A DNA stretch of 64,000 bases from contig SKCR01007813.1 in assembly GCA_019454045.1 (NCBI GenBank), forward strand, positions 372,001 to 436,000, given 5' to 3'. Positions 25,446-35,682 of this stretch are shown in pieces (within the stretch, counting starts at the first letter, position 1; each line of letters opens with the position of its first letter). The position numbers and the translations under genes were made by a program. This stretch comes from Zanthoxylum bungeanum (lineage: Eukaryota; Streptophyta; Magnoliopsida; Sapindales; Rutaceae). The notes beneath the pieces were generated by a model. The model ran no database searches and had not been told where the DNA came from. It saw only the letters and a program-made list of their open reading frames with translations.

Positions 25446-26800
25446 TGAGACGAACCAGAAGCTTTGAACTTCGACCGTTTGACCCGAAAATTGAAAGAAC
25501 CATCAGACAGTTGAGAAGGGAAAGGCGTGAAGGCCAAGAAGCTTTAGTCAACATGGAACCTGAACCTCTGGAAGTTGCACCACCACTACCCATTCGAGAC
25601 GGAACCATTCAGGTGGTCGACGGCTTCATTTCTTGTATTGTATTTCCTCATTTACCAGCAAATATGTGTGACATCAAAACATGCATTCAGATGATTCAGC
25701 AGTCAGTGCAGTTTGGGGGAAAAGCAACTGAAGATCCTAATACCCACATCAGCAACTTTCTGGAAGTTTGCGGCACTTTCAATTACAACCGAGAAGCTGA
25801 AGAAGCAATGAGACTACGGGTTTTTCCATACTCCTTGAAAGACAGAGCTAATGCTTGGCTACATTCACTACCAGCAGGTTCCATCACAACTTGGAACACT
25901 TTAGCCACCAAATTTCTTGCAAAGTACTTTCCACCAGCCAGAACTGGAAAGCTAAGGAATGACATCACATCCTTTGTACAACAAGACTCGGAAACTCTCT
26001 ACGAAGCTTGGGAAAGGTACAAAGATTTGCTCCGGAAATGTCTTCACCATGAGATTCCAAAATGGCTTCAAGTCCAAACTTTCTATAATGGACTTTCTGG
26101 ACTGATGAGAACCACAATCGATGCTGCTGCTGGAGGAGCTTTAATGGCTAAAGGAGAAGATCAAGCCTGGGACCTAATCGAAGAAATGGCCAACAAAAAT
26201 TCCTTGTGGCCAACATAAATGAGCATGATCCAAAGAATTGCATGAATTTATGAAGTTGGAGCCAATGCAACAGTCAATGCCAAGCTGGATCAGATATGCA
26301 AATTCGTGGAGACTCTTACCACTGGATCCACAAGTTCAGCATATGGAGGAGCACCAGAACCAAACCAACTTGAAGAGACGGTGAATTATGTCAACAATTT
26401 CAACAGACATGGGAAAAATCTATATTCCAACACCTACAACCCAGGGTAGAGGAATCATCCCAATTTTTCATGGGGCAACAATTCAGGACAAAAGAACAAT
26501 CCACCACCTGGATTCCAACAGCAGAACTATCCACCACCAGGATTTCAACAACAGAACAAAGGCCAGGAACATGAAAAAGAACCAGAAATGAAAGAATGGA
26601 TTGCAGAGATGTTCAAAAAGCAACAAGCAACATATGATCTATGTTTCAAAGCTACTCTGCTTCTATCAAAGCATTGGAGAATCAAATTGGACAACTGGCC
26701 AATGCTCAGAGTTACAGACCGCCAAGAAATCTTCCCAGCAATACAGAACCAAATCCAAGGAACCGAGGGAATGAGCAATGTCAAGCCATTACTTTGAAAA
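25446..26800 (+). pseudogene. Athila Gag
   Basis: The ATG at 25446 opens MRRTRSFELRPFDP. The retrotransposon gag domain follows: AWLHSLPAGSITTWNTLA, LAKYFPPARTGKLRNDI, LYEAWERYKDLLRKC, FYNGL. The frame stops at 26216-26218. A degraded C-terminal part in shifting frames continues to about 26800, with a proline/glutamine repeat PPPGFQQQN near 26500-26560 and the zinc-free tail typical of Athila. It would be the particle protein. It is broken by at least one stop and two frame changes. Confidence 0.87.
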
Positions 26801-26806
26801 GCGGTA

Positions 26807-27811
26807 ATGAAATCAACAAAGATGTTGGAATCAAGGCAACAATTGAAGAACTTCCAAAAGATGCAGTTCCACAGATGGAGGAAAAAGGAGCAAAGGAAAA
26901 AGAAAAATATCAGATCATTCCACCTACACCTTTTTCCTCAGCGTCTTCAGAAAAACAAACTGGACAAGAAGTTTGCTCGATTCCTGAAGGAGTTCAAAAA
27001 GCTGCACATCAACATTCCATTTGCAGAAGCTTTGGAAGAAATGCCCAGCTATGTAAAATTCATGAAAGACATTCTTTCACGAAAACAGAGATTGGGAGAT
27101 TACGAGACAGTAGCATTGACGGAAGAATGCAGTGCCATCATTCAAAGGAAACTTCCCCCGAAGTTGAAAGATCCTGACAGTTTCATAGTCCCATGCACCA
27201 TTGGAGAACATTATATCGGTAAGGCTTTATGTGATTTAGGTGCAAGTGTTAATTTAATGCCTTTTTCTATTTACAGGAAACTGCAAATTGGAGAAGCAAT
27301 GCCTACCTCAGTCTCACTACAACTTGTTGATCGAACACTCGCATTTCCGAGAGGAGTCGTTGAAGATTTCCTGGTCAAAGTTGACAAACTCATTCTCCTA
27401 GCAGATTTCATTATCCTTGACATGGAAGAAGACAAAGAAGTACCTATCATTCTTGGGAGACCATTCTTGGCTACAGGTAAAACTGTAATTGATATACAAA
27501 AATGAGAACTAACCATGAAAATGCAGGACCAAGAAGTTACCTTTAATGTTTTCAAAGCCATGAAATTCTCGAGCGATGAAAAGGAAGAAGAATGTTTCAG
27601 AGTTGATGTTGTTGATAGTAGCGTTCAGGATACTGAGCCAAATCCCACGGATACACTTGAAGCTTGCATCACCAACATGACTGACAGCGAGCTAGATGCT
27701 GAAATCCTGGAATGTATCAACTATCTTGACAAGCCATTCTGTTTCAAGTCAACACCACCAGTTGAAAGTCTGGAACTGCCAAAGAAAGATCGAATCAACA
27801 CCACCAGTTGA
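26807..27811 (+). pseudogene. Athila aspartic protease region
   Basis: Two adjacent frames. The first (to 27505) holds PFAEALEEMPSYVKFMKDIL, a conserved pre-protease block, then the active site ALCDLGASVNLMPFSIYRKL (Athila has DLGAS where most have DTGAS), then DFIILDMEEDKEVPIILGRPFL, the second conserved protease block. A stop at 27503-27505 ends it; the linker to RT continues from 27515. Cleaves the element's polyprotein when intact. Confidence 0.85.
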
Positions 27812-27839
27812 AGAACCACCACAGCTGGAGCTGAAATTA

Positions 27840-28401
27840 CTTCCGAGCCATCTCATGTATGCATTTCTTGGAAACTCTTCTGAATTACCTGTTATTATTT
27901 CTTCTTCACTAACATTGGAGGAGGAAAAAAAGTTACTGAGAGTGTTATGAGAACATAAGAGAGCCATTGGCTGGACTATAGCAGACATTCGAGGCATTAG
28001 TCCATCATTTTACATGCACAAGATTCTGATGAACGATGAGTACAAACCCACAGTGGAGCATCAACGGAGACTCAATCCAATCATGAAGGAGGTCGTGAAG
28101 AAAGAAATCATCAAATGGTTGGATGCTAGCATCATATACCCCATCTCAGACAGCACTTGGGTGAGTCTTATGCAGTGTGTACCGAAGAAATGAGGAATTA
28201 TTGTTGTCACCAATGAAAAGAACGAGCTGATTCCAACAAGAACAGTGACTGGATGGAGAGTATGCATGGACTACCGGAAGCTGAACAAAGCAACAAGGAA
28301 TGACCATTTTCCGCTACCATTCATTGACCAGATGTTAGATAGACTGGCGGGACATGAGTTCTATTATTTTTGGATGGATATTCAGGATACAATCAGATTG
28401 C
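27840..28401 (+). pseudogene. Athila reverse transcriptase, N-terminal half
   Basis: Shows the gypsy RT entry blocks in interrupted frames: an IGWTIADIRGISPSF-like stretch at 27968-28010, the VKKEIIKWLDASIIYPIS block near 28095-28145, GWRVCMDYRKLNKATRNDHF near 28251-28310, then PLPFIDQMLDRLAGHEFYYF and WMDIQD, where an aspartate is expected. Stops near 27948, 28192 and elsewhere. The domain is cut at 28401 by the solo LTR and resumes at 30588. Confidence 0.87.
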
Positions 28402-30582
28402 TGAGGAGTGGTAATTATATCACTATTTCCCACTCATTTAATCTAATATTTAGTATAGTTTCTTGAGTTGTGTGAATATTTTGGTGTGTTTTATGTTATT
28501 TTGTAGATAAATAAAGTTTCAGGACATTCTGGAGGTGATTTGGAGCAAAACAGTGAAAATTGGAAAAAATGGTATTTTGGTAATTTGCCACGTCGCGACG
28601 CCTAACGTGCGCCAAACAGTGCTAACGTGCGCCAGGTCCACGTGTTAGAATCTGAGAAAAGTTTGACTTTGCTAACATGCATTGTGCCACGTGTCACCAC
28701 ACAGCCGATCTGCTAACATGCGCCGTGCCACGTGTCATCACCCTACGGTGCCGACAGTCACCATCGCCACGTGTTGCCACGTGTCACTCTTCGTCATTGC
28801 CACGTCATCATCCACATCATCAGTTGATCGAGCCAACGTGCCACCTCACCGCCACATCACCATCAGCCAATCACGAAGTGCCACGTGTCGTAATTCTATG
28901 GTGCCGACAGTCATTTTGCCACGTGTCACCACGTCAGCGCTACGTCAGCATCAATTATTGGCTCTCTTATCCCCATCTAACACGTGGCAGATAAGAATCT
29001 GAGCCGACCAATCAGAAGCTGCCACGTGTCACAATAATTGAGCCCCAACCACCTTGCCACATGTCACCTTTTCACCTTATCCAGAATCTGCAGCTGACGA
29101 ACCAGAGCGTGCCACATCGACAGAAGCTGGCGTAGCGACGCCAAATGCCTTGGCGTTGCGACGCTGGAACCCCACCGAGGCCTATAAATTGAGCTCGAGA
29201 TTTCAGTTTCAGTTGTACCATTCTCTCTTACTTCTTTGATGTAAAGAGGGAGTTTCTCTCTCTAGTTTCTTTTAGTTTTTAGTTTTGTAAATAATTTTAA
29301 TTACGTTTTGTAATAATAGTAATATACTTTCTTACTTTTTACAGTTTTTACTATTCACCGTGAGGAGGTAACTACCCCAGTTAGGGTGAAATGTAATTCT
29401 TTTACTGTTATTATTTAGATTAATCTCCCTTAAAAATAATATATTAACTATTTAAAATATTGACTTAAAAAGGATACCGTCAGATTGGTCGGTTGGTAAT
29501 TCATCTTAATCTGGTTTAAACCTGACTAATCAAGGATACCGCCAGATTGGTCGGTTGGTAATTAAATTTTCTTACCGTCTTTATGGCAGGTTTATTTTGG
29601 TTCCGCCTTTATGGCTGGTTGAACTTAATTTGACTTAATCAGGTTACCACCTATATGGCTGGTTGGTAAAATAATCACAAGTTAATATATTATATTAAGG
29701 GAGATATCTAAATAGTAAATAGTAAAAGTTGATCTTTTTACCTTAGCATTTTATTTTATTTTATTGTAATTTACTTTTCAGCTTTTACTTTATGTCTTTT
29801 ACTTTTCAGCATTTTTACTTTATGTCTTTTACTTTTAAGTTTTTACTAGCCCTAGTTATGTGTTAGTTATCTGGGGTTGTGATGAATTCTAATATCACCG
29901 GTTTATAAGGGGTTATTTTATAGTTTGGGTAATTTAAAGGTTTACTTATTAAGTCTTAGGCTTAATGCTTCTTGTTGTCTGATCACCAATAAGATTGATG
30001 TGGTAAATCTAAAATGAACTAGACATAGGATTTTAGGTTTCAGCCTTAGACTTAATAGCCCACGATCTTCCTTGAGGATAGATAACCGTTTAATAGATTT
30101 CCTTACAGGATAGACATATACTTGTCGGGCGGGGGTAGCCATAATTGGAACTTAAACTTAATGAATCCGGATAATTTGGTTGACATAGACATATGGTTCA
30201 ATTGGGTTAAACTGGGTATTTACGTCTGACCATCGACAGAGGCTTTCATTTAGTGTTCCAGGTTAGTAAACTGATTTATTACACAAACATAAAATAATCA
30301 CTTCATCTTTTCAAAGATATTAGAAGGATTCACAACCATAGATCTTTGTGTCTTTTGTTATTTTCCTTAGTATTTTCTTTTGTCTTTTTATTTATTTAGC
30401 AAATCTACAATCAATCAAATTAATGAAGCAATCATTCTCTTCACCCTCAATTAGATATTTGTAAATAAATAGATTCAATAATTAATAACAACAGTAGGAA
30501 TTAAGTCCTCGTGGGATCGATATTTTTATACTACTTGAACGATACGTGCACTTGCATTATACGCGTGTGATTGCACCGGTCA
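28402..30582 (+). mobile_element. Solo LTR of the same Athila family inside RT
   Basis: A 2.18-kb LTR starting TGAGGAGTGG and ending GCACCGGTCA, collinear with the element's own LTRs. It is flanked by a perfect 5-bp duplication attgc (28397-28401 and 30583-30587). Joining across it gives continuous RT coding, proving a secondary insertion followed by LTR-LTR recombination. It contains TATAAATTGAG near 29182 and about eight CACGTG-containing motifs at 28630-29030. Confidence 0.93.
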
Positions 30583-31462
30583 ATTGCCATCGCCCCAGAA
30601 GATCATGATAAAACCATTTTTACATCTCCGTATGATACTTTTGCTTTCCGCAAGATGCCATTTGGATTATGTAATTCCCCTGCCATTTTTCAGCGTTGCA
30701 TGATGGTCATCTTCTCAGACATGTTGGAGTAAAGTATGGAGGTATTCATGGATGACTTCTCTGTGTTTGGAGACTCTTTTGACCATTGCTTGCAAAATCT
30801 GGAACAGGTGTTACAAAGATGGGAAGATAGAAACCCGGTACTCAACTGTGAGAAATGCCACTTCATGGCACAGGAAGCATTGTTCTTGGATACCGGATCT
30901 CACAAAAGGTAATCGAGGTAGACAAAGAAAAGATTGAAACAATTGAAAAACTACCTCCGCCGACATCAGTCAAAGGGATTCGGAGCTTTCTCGGACATGC
31001 AGGTTTTTACAGGAGATTTATCAAAGATTTTTCCAAAATTGCAAAACCTATTTGCAATCTTTTGGAGAAGGATGTGCCTTTCAACTTCACCAATGCCATG
31101 AAGCTTTTGAAATCCTAAAACAGAAGCTGGTCTCTGCTCTCATCATTGTAGTACCAGACTGGACCCTTCCATTTGAGGTGATGTGCGATGCTAGTGATTT
31201 TGCTGTAGGTGCAGTTTTGGGACAAAGCAAAGCAAAGATTTTCCACACCATCTACTACTCCAGTAGAACTTTGAATGAAGCTCAACTCAACTACACAACC
31301 ACTGAAAAGGAGTTGCTCGCAATTGTGTACGCTTTTGACAAATTCCGCTCCTATCTGCTGGGTCCCAAAGTGGTGGTCTACACAGATCATTCAACAATCA
31401 AATACTTGATCACGAAGAAAGATGACAAACCCAGATTGATCCGTTGGATACTTCTTCTGTAA
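30583..31462 (+). pseudogene. Athila RT C-terminal half and RNase H
   Basis: Resumes with AIAPEDHDKTIFTSPYDTFA and FRKMPFGLCNSPA, then the catalytic FMDDFSVFG (YxDD variant with both aspartates present). After frame changes come [20 protein letters not shown], and the RNase H block [35 protein letters not shown] and [12 protein letters not shown]. Stops near 30731 and 31460 and frame changes near 30870 and 31100 break it. It is continuous with the N-terminal half if the solo LTR is ignored. Confidence 0.88.
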
Positions 31463-31486
31463 GAATTTGACGTAGAAATTCGAGAC

Positions 31487-32909
31487 ATGAAGGAGATAGA
31501 AAACCAAGTGGCAGATCATCTATCGAGGCTCGAGAATGGAGAAACAGTTGGCAAAGAATTGTCAATCAAAGAAACTTTTCCAGATGAACAGCTATTTGCC
31601 ATGAAACAGCAGGATATCTCTTGTTATGCTGACTATGTCAACTTCATTGTATCAAGAAAATGGCCGTTGGAATGGACAACTCAGCAACAAAAGAAGTTCT
31701 TCAATGAAGTCAAACATTATGTTTGGGATGAGCCGTACCTGTTCAAACGCTGTGTTGATCAACTATTGAGACGGTGTGTTCCACAGGAAGAGGTCAACAG
31801 TGTTTTGCAACACTGTCATTCATCACCATATGGCGGACACTTCAGCGGGAATAAAACTGCAGCCAAAGTCCTACAATCAGGTTTGTTCTGGCCCACTATT
31901 TTTAAAGATGCTTATCTTTTTGCTCTTCAATGTGAAAAGTGCCAGAGAACGGGGAATATTTCCAGGAGAAATGAAGGACCTTTGCACAAATATTCTGGAA
32001 GTAGAGATATTTGATGTGTGGGGTATAGATTTTATGGGACCCTTTGTTCCATCATTCGGAAACCTGTACATCCTAGTTGCTATAGACTACGTCTCCAAAT
32101 AGGTCGAAGCAATTGCACTGACATCCGATGATTCAAAAATGGTGATCAAATTCCTTAAAAAGAATATTTTCACTCGGTTCGGAACACCTCAGGCAATTAT
32201 CAGTGATGGTGGCTCACATATCTGCAACAGATACTTCGATGCACTCCTATCCAAATATGGAGTTACTCACAAGGTTGCCACTGCTTATCATCCACAGTCA
32301 AATGGACAGGTTGAAGTTTCAAACAGGGAAATCAAAAGAATCCTGGAAAGAACCGTTGGATCAACAAGGAATGACTGGTCTACAAAACTGGATGGCGCAT
32401 TATGGGCCTATCGAATAGCTAACAAGACACCCATTAATATGTCCCCATATCAAATGGTGTTTGGAAAAGCATGTCATCTGCTAGTTGAGCTTGAGCACAA
32501 GGTGTACTGGGCACTAAAGAAGTTGAATCTTGATCCATAAGCTGCAGGAGAGAAAAGACTCCACTAACTCAACGAATTGGAGGAATTTCGCTTACATGCT
32601 TATGAGAATGCCAGATTGTACAAAGAAAAGACCAATAAATGGCATGATCGAAAAATAGTGCACAAACAGTTGGAACCAAGGCAACAAGTGTTGTTGTACA
32701 ATTCAGGGTTGAAATTTTTCCCTGGAAAGTTGAAATCAAGGTGGTCAGGTCCATTTGTGATCACTCAGGTTTTTCCATATGGAGTTGTTGAGTTACTGGA
32801 TCCCAACACCACCAACATATTCAAGGTTAACAGTCAGCGTATCAAGCACTACTGGGGAGAATCATTTGAGCGACAAAAAGAAAGTGTCACACTTTCAGAT
32901 CCAGCCTAA
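31487..32909 (+). pseudogene. Athila integrase
   Basis: Starts with the RNase H-integrase linker NQVADHLSRLENG. The HHCC zinc domain covers HCHSSPYGGHFSGNKTA ... CEKCQRTGN (31805-31960). Catalytic core: VWGIDFMGPF with the first aspartate, [14 protein letters not shown] with the second, and [16 protein letters not shown] with the glutamate. The C-terminal domain has QVLLYNSGLKFFPGKLKSRW and a gypsy-type SGPF block. Broken by frame change near 31990, a TAG at 32101-32103 and a stop near 32540. Ends ...TLSDPA, followed by a non-coding signal. Confidence 0.88.
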
Positions 32910-33047
32910 CGTTCGAGAAGTCACGTCTAGCTGACGACGTTAAACGTAGCGCTCGCAGGGAGGCAACCCATGCAATTTTTGTATATATTGTTATTTGGTG
33001 TGTTTTATTTTTGTGTATTTAATTTTTGCAGGATAAGTCATTTCAGG
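32910..33047 (+). promoter_or_regulatory. Post-integrase element signal and possible splice acceptor
   Basis: Contains GACGACGTTAAAC and AGGGAGGCAACCCA near 32931-32970, a short conserved post-pol signal seen in Athila/Tat-type plant elements. A pyrimidine-rich tract ends TTTTTGCAG near 33031, 17 bp before the ATG of the next frame. This looks like the acceptor used for a spliced subgenomic mRNA of the downstream cargo; inferred only. Confidence 0.45.
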
Positions 33048-33569
33048 ATGGAAGAAGTTCTCGTAAATCTTCACAAGCAATTTCCTTCTCTCCCTCAAAA
33101 ATATCTGATGAAAGTCTACAAAGCTCGCTTGGAACGGATGAGACTACTGATGATCAAAGGTATTCCAACTGACATTCGTTGGATTATTGAAGCACGGGTC
33201 CGATTGGCAGGTTAGTCTTCTGAATCTTTTATTTCACATCTGTCTGGTTTTGGAAGAAGCACCTATGCAAAGAAACGTAGAGCTAAGTAAATGGGTGTTT
33301 GTTACAAATGTGCACTCTGGAATTGCAATACTCGTTGTCGTTCTTTAGGAATGGTGTCTGATAATCGCGAAGACAAAATTAAATTCATTAGGGATGGCTT
33401 GAGTAAAGAGTCTTTAGATGATATATCTTTGACTCTTGAGACGCATCCCAGTGGATATGTTCACATAGCCTTCGCAAATTACATACACAATTTCAAAAGA
33501 AAGACAACAGTTAAGTCTCGGGAATCTGACTCAAAAAGACTCTGTTTGCCAATTTATAAGAAAATTTGA
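33048..33569 (+). pseudogene. Viral NABP-like cysteine-rich protein, broken
   Basis: From the ATG at 33048 one reading frame extends to 33569, with two in-frame stops: TAG at 33213-33215 and TAA at 33288-33290. Visible parts: an N-terminal helix-like region with MRLLMIKGIPTDIRW; then GFGRSTYAKKRRAK (about 33249-33287), a basic patch; then CYKC and CNTRC cysteine clusters (33300-33336); then KFIRDGL (about 33380-33400). The order GRSTYA-KRRA, two cysteine pairs, then a FIR-G block resembles the zinc-finger nucleic-acid-binding proteins of carlaviruses and relatives (Pfam Carla_C4 / Viral_NABP). It is longer at both ends than those. The family assignment is inference from motif order. Some viral members act as silencing suppressors or nuclear regulators. 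It sits in the env position of the Athila and directly precedes the LOG-like frame. Confidence 0.5.
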
Positions 33570-33840
33570 TGGGAAGCTTGTCCCTGACGCATAGACGTCA
33601 ATTAAGCCGTAAATATTTGTAGATATTATATCTCTTTGTCTTTTCCTAATAATTGTAATTTGTTTTGTTGTTTTCTTTTATTTTCTCCGACAAGATCCAG
33701 ACCTTTTTTACTATCACAATTTATTTTATTGTTAACTAATAATTGTCATTTGGCAGGTACTAGTGCTATTATTTTACTCACCCTTTTTCAGGTGTTATAA
33801 ATTCAACTCATCATTGCACTTTTGAAGACATCCAGAGTAA

Positions 33841-34493
33841 AACATCGCCACTTCAAGAAGACGAGTTGAAAACATCTGTGTGTTTTGCGGTACTAGTGTT
33901 GGTGTTAAGCCACAATACGTAGAAGCAGCACATGAATTGGGTAGAGTCTTAGCTGCAAGGAATATGCACTTAGTATATGGCGGAGGCAATCTTGGACTTA
34001 TGGGGATCGTTTCAAAGGCCGTACAGGAAGGAGGCAGTCAAGTCTTGGGAATCATCCAAAATCTTTGGCGGAGGCAAATCTTATTGGACCATCAAACGGA
34101 GAAGAACTAATTGTGCCAGGTATGTCTGAACGACTGGTAGAAATGATTAACCGTGCTGATGCTTTTATTGCTTTGCCAGGTGGCTTGGGTACATTGGAGG
34201 AAATTTTTACAGTGTTATCTTGGGCAAACTTGAACATACACCAGAAACCGCTTGGACTGTACAACGTCGAAGGATTTTATGATTTTCTTTGTGTATTTCT
34301 TGATGATGCCCGGAGAAATGGGTTCGTGACAAAACCTATGAAAGAACTCATTTTTACTGCCAGAACTGCTCCGGATCTAATTGACCAAATCTTAGCCTAT
34401 GAACCACAAATTGACCCTATCATTTCAAAGATAAATTGGTTCGAGGACGATCGTGGTAAGAGGCGTCGGATTAATCTGGATCTTAACCTTTAA
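33841..34493 (+). pseudogene. LOG-like cytokinin riboside 5'-monophosphate phosphoribohydrolase, captured copy
   Basis: LOG enzymes release active cytokinin bases from nucleotide precursors. Visible: VCVFCGTSVG-type start ICVFCGTSVGV (33874 on), AAHELGRVLAARNMHLVYGG, GNLGLMGIVSKAVQEGG, then a one-base frameshift near 34056, then EANLIGPSNGEEL, MSERLVEMINRADAFIALP with the arginine, and the signature PGGLGTLEEIF (34176-34208) with the catalytic glutamate, then WANLNIHQKPLGLYNVEGFY. Plant LOG genes normally have several introns; none is present, so it looks like a captured cDNA. It ends in a non-standard tail GKRRRINLDLNL, with a basic cluster and an LxLxL (EAR-like) motif. No ATG is seen in frame: a TAA lies just upstream at about 33838 and the first codons are AAC ATC GCC. 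Either it was fused or spliced to upstream sequence, or the start is lost. It lies between integrase and 3' LTR of the Athila, so it is element cargo. Confidence 0.85.
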
Positions 34494-34561
34494 CTTTTTG
34501 TGTAGAATTTCAGCTAACCATGTACTATCTTATAAACTCTTCTTCTACTTTTTAAGACATT

Positions 34562-34600
34562 GGGGACAATGTCTCATTTAGGTTTGGGGGAGGGAATTAG
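34562..34600 (+). other. Internal polypurine tract with hairpin
   Basis: GACATTGGGGACAATGTC can fold as a 7-bp stem, followed by TTTGGGGGAGGG. The same pairing of hairpin and purine tract occurs after the coding region in Athila/Tat elements; probably an auxiliary plus-strand primer. Confidence 0.6.
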
Positions 34601-35667
34601 TTGATCAGTATCTTGTTTTTAGTTGTGTGTTGTTTTTATTTTTAGTCCAAAATTTTTCGAAAAATACAAAAAAATTGAAATTTTTTCAAAAATTACAAAA
34701 ATATTTTGCGTTTTTGTTTTTATTTTGACTAAAAATTTGAAATTGGTGAGAGATAGATGTGTAAGGAGTTCTCATTCCTGAGACGTATCTCAAACCTATT
34801 TCGGAACAAGTTAATTTTTGTTTATTTCCTTTTGAATTATTTAATTTGTGAATTCTCCATAATACTGACTAAAATGGATCTTCATATGCTCAGTTGGTAG
34901 GTATTATCAACATGCATGGTAACATACAGACATGAGTTGTAATTGAAAAGTTTGTAATATTCAGCGCTCTAGTTTAATTGGAGGAAACTTCTCAAAAAGT
35001 GATGGAGTAAAAAAAAAACATCTGAGATCCGAGTTATTAAGTCCGTAGGGGTGTCTTAACACCTGGTGCCCTAAAGCCAACTGGTTTGGGAGCGACCGAC
35101 CCAACACTCGCTAGATAGATGGAAGATATTGTATATAAATAAAAAAAAAATTCAAAAATCAAAGAAAAAATCAGAAAAATTATTCCATTACTACAAAAAG
35201 GTGTGAATTCTGATAAAACTTTAGGACAAAAATATTACTCTCTTATCAACTGCACTTGAGACTGTTGTGGGCAAAAATGAGTTGAATAATATTTTGTTGG
35301 ATGTGTATATGGAGAATGGTAAATATAATCGGAGAATTTACTTATTTGGTAATTTAGAAAGAAAGAAAACAACTAGTAACTTGGAGTAGAATTTCACCTG
35401 ATTAGTCACTAACTTCTTTATTCTATTTTCTCTTGTCTTTTTGCTTTTATGTGCATTAGTTTCACTATATTTTTACTTTTGTAAAATGTTTGTGGGTATC
35501 ATTGTTGTAAACCCTCACGAGACTACAACTCGTCCACTAGGGACACCTAGGGGTTTAAAGGCTTGTTGCATACGCTAAATGCAACCTTGATCCCTACGAA
35601 AGTGGCTTAGTTTTAAAGATGTTTATATTATTTTATTTTGTTGTTTTGCTCGAGGACTAGCAAAATG
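34600..35667 (+). other. Athila 3' untranslated region
   Basis: Non-coding. A-rich and T-rich runs (34650-34735), and a CCCTAAAGCCAACTGGTTTG stretch near 35070 of the kind common in 3' regions of plant gypsy elements. No gene seen. Confidence 0.55.
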
Positions 35668-35682
35668 TTAGGTTTGGGGGTG
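35668..35682 (+). other. Athila polypurine tract
   Basis: TTAGGTTTGGGGGTG immediately precedes the TGATGAG start of the 3' LTR. Confidence 0.8.
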
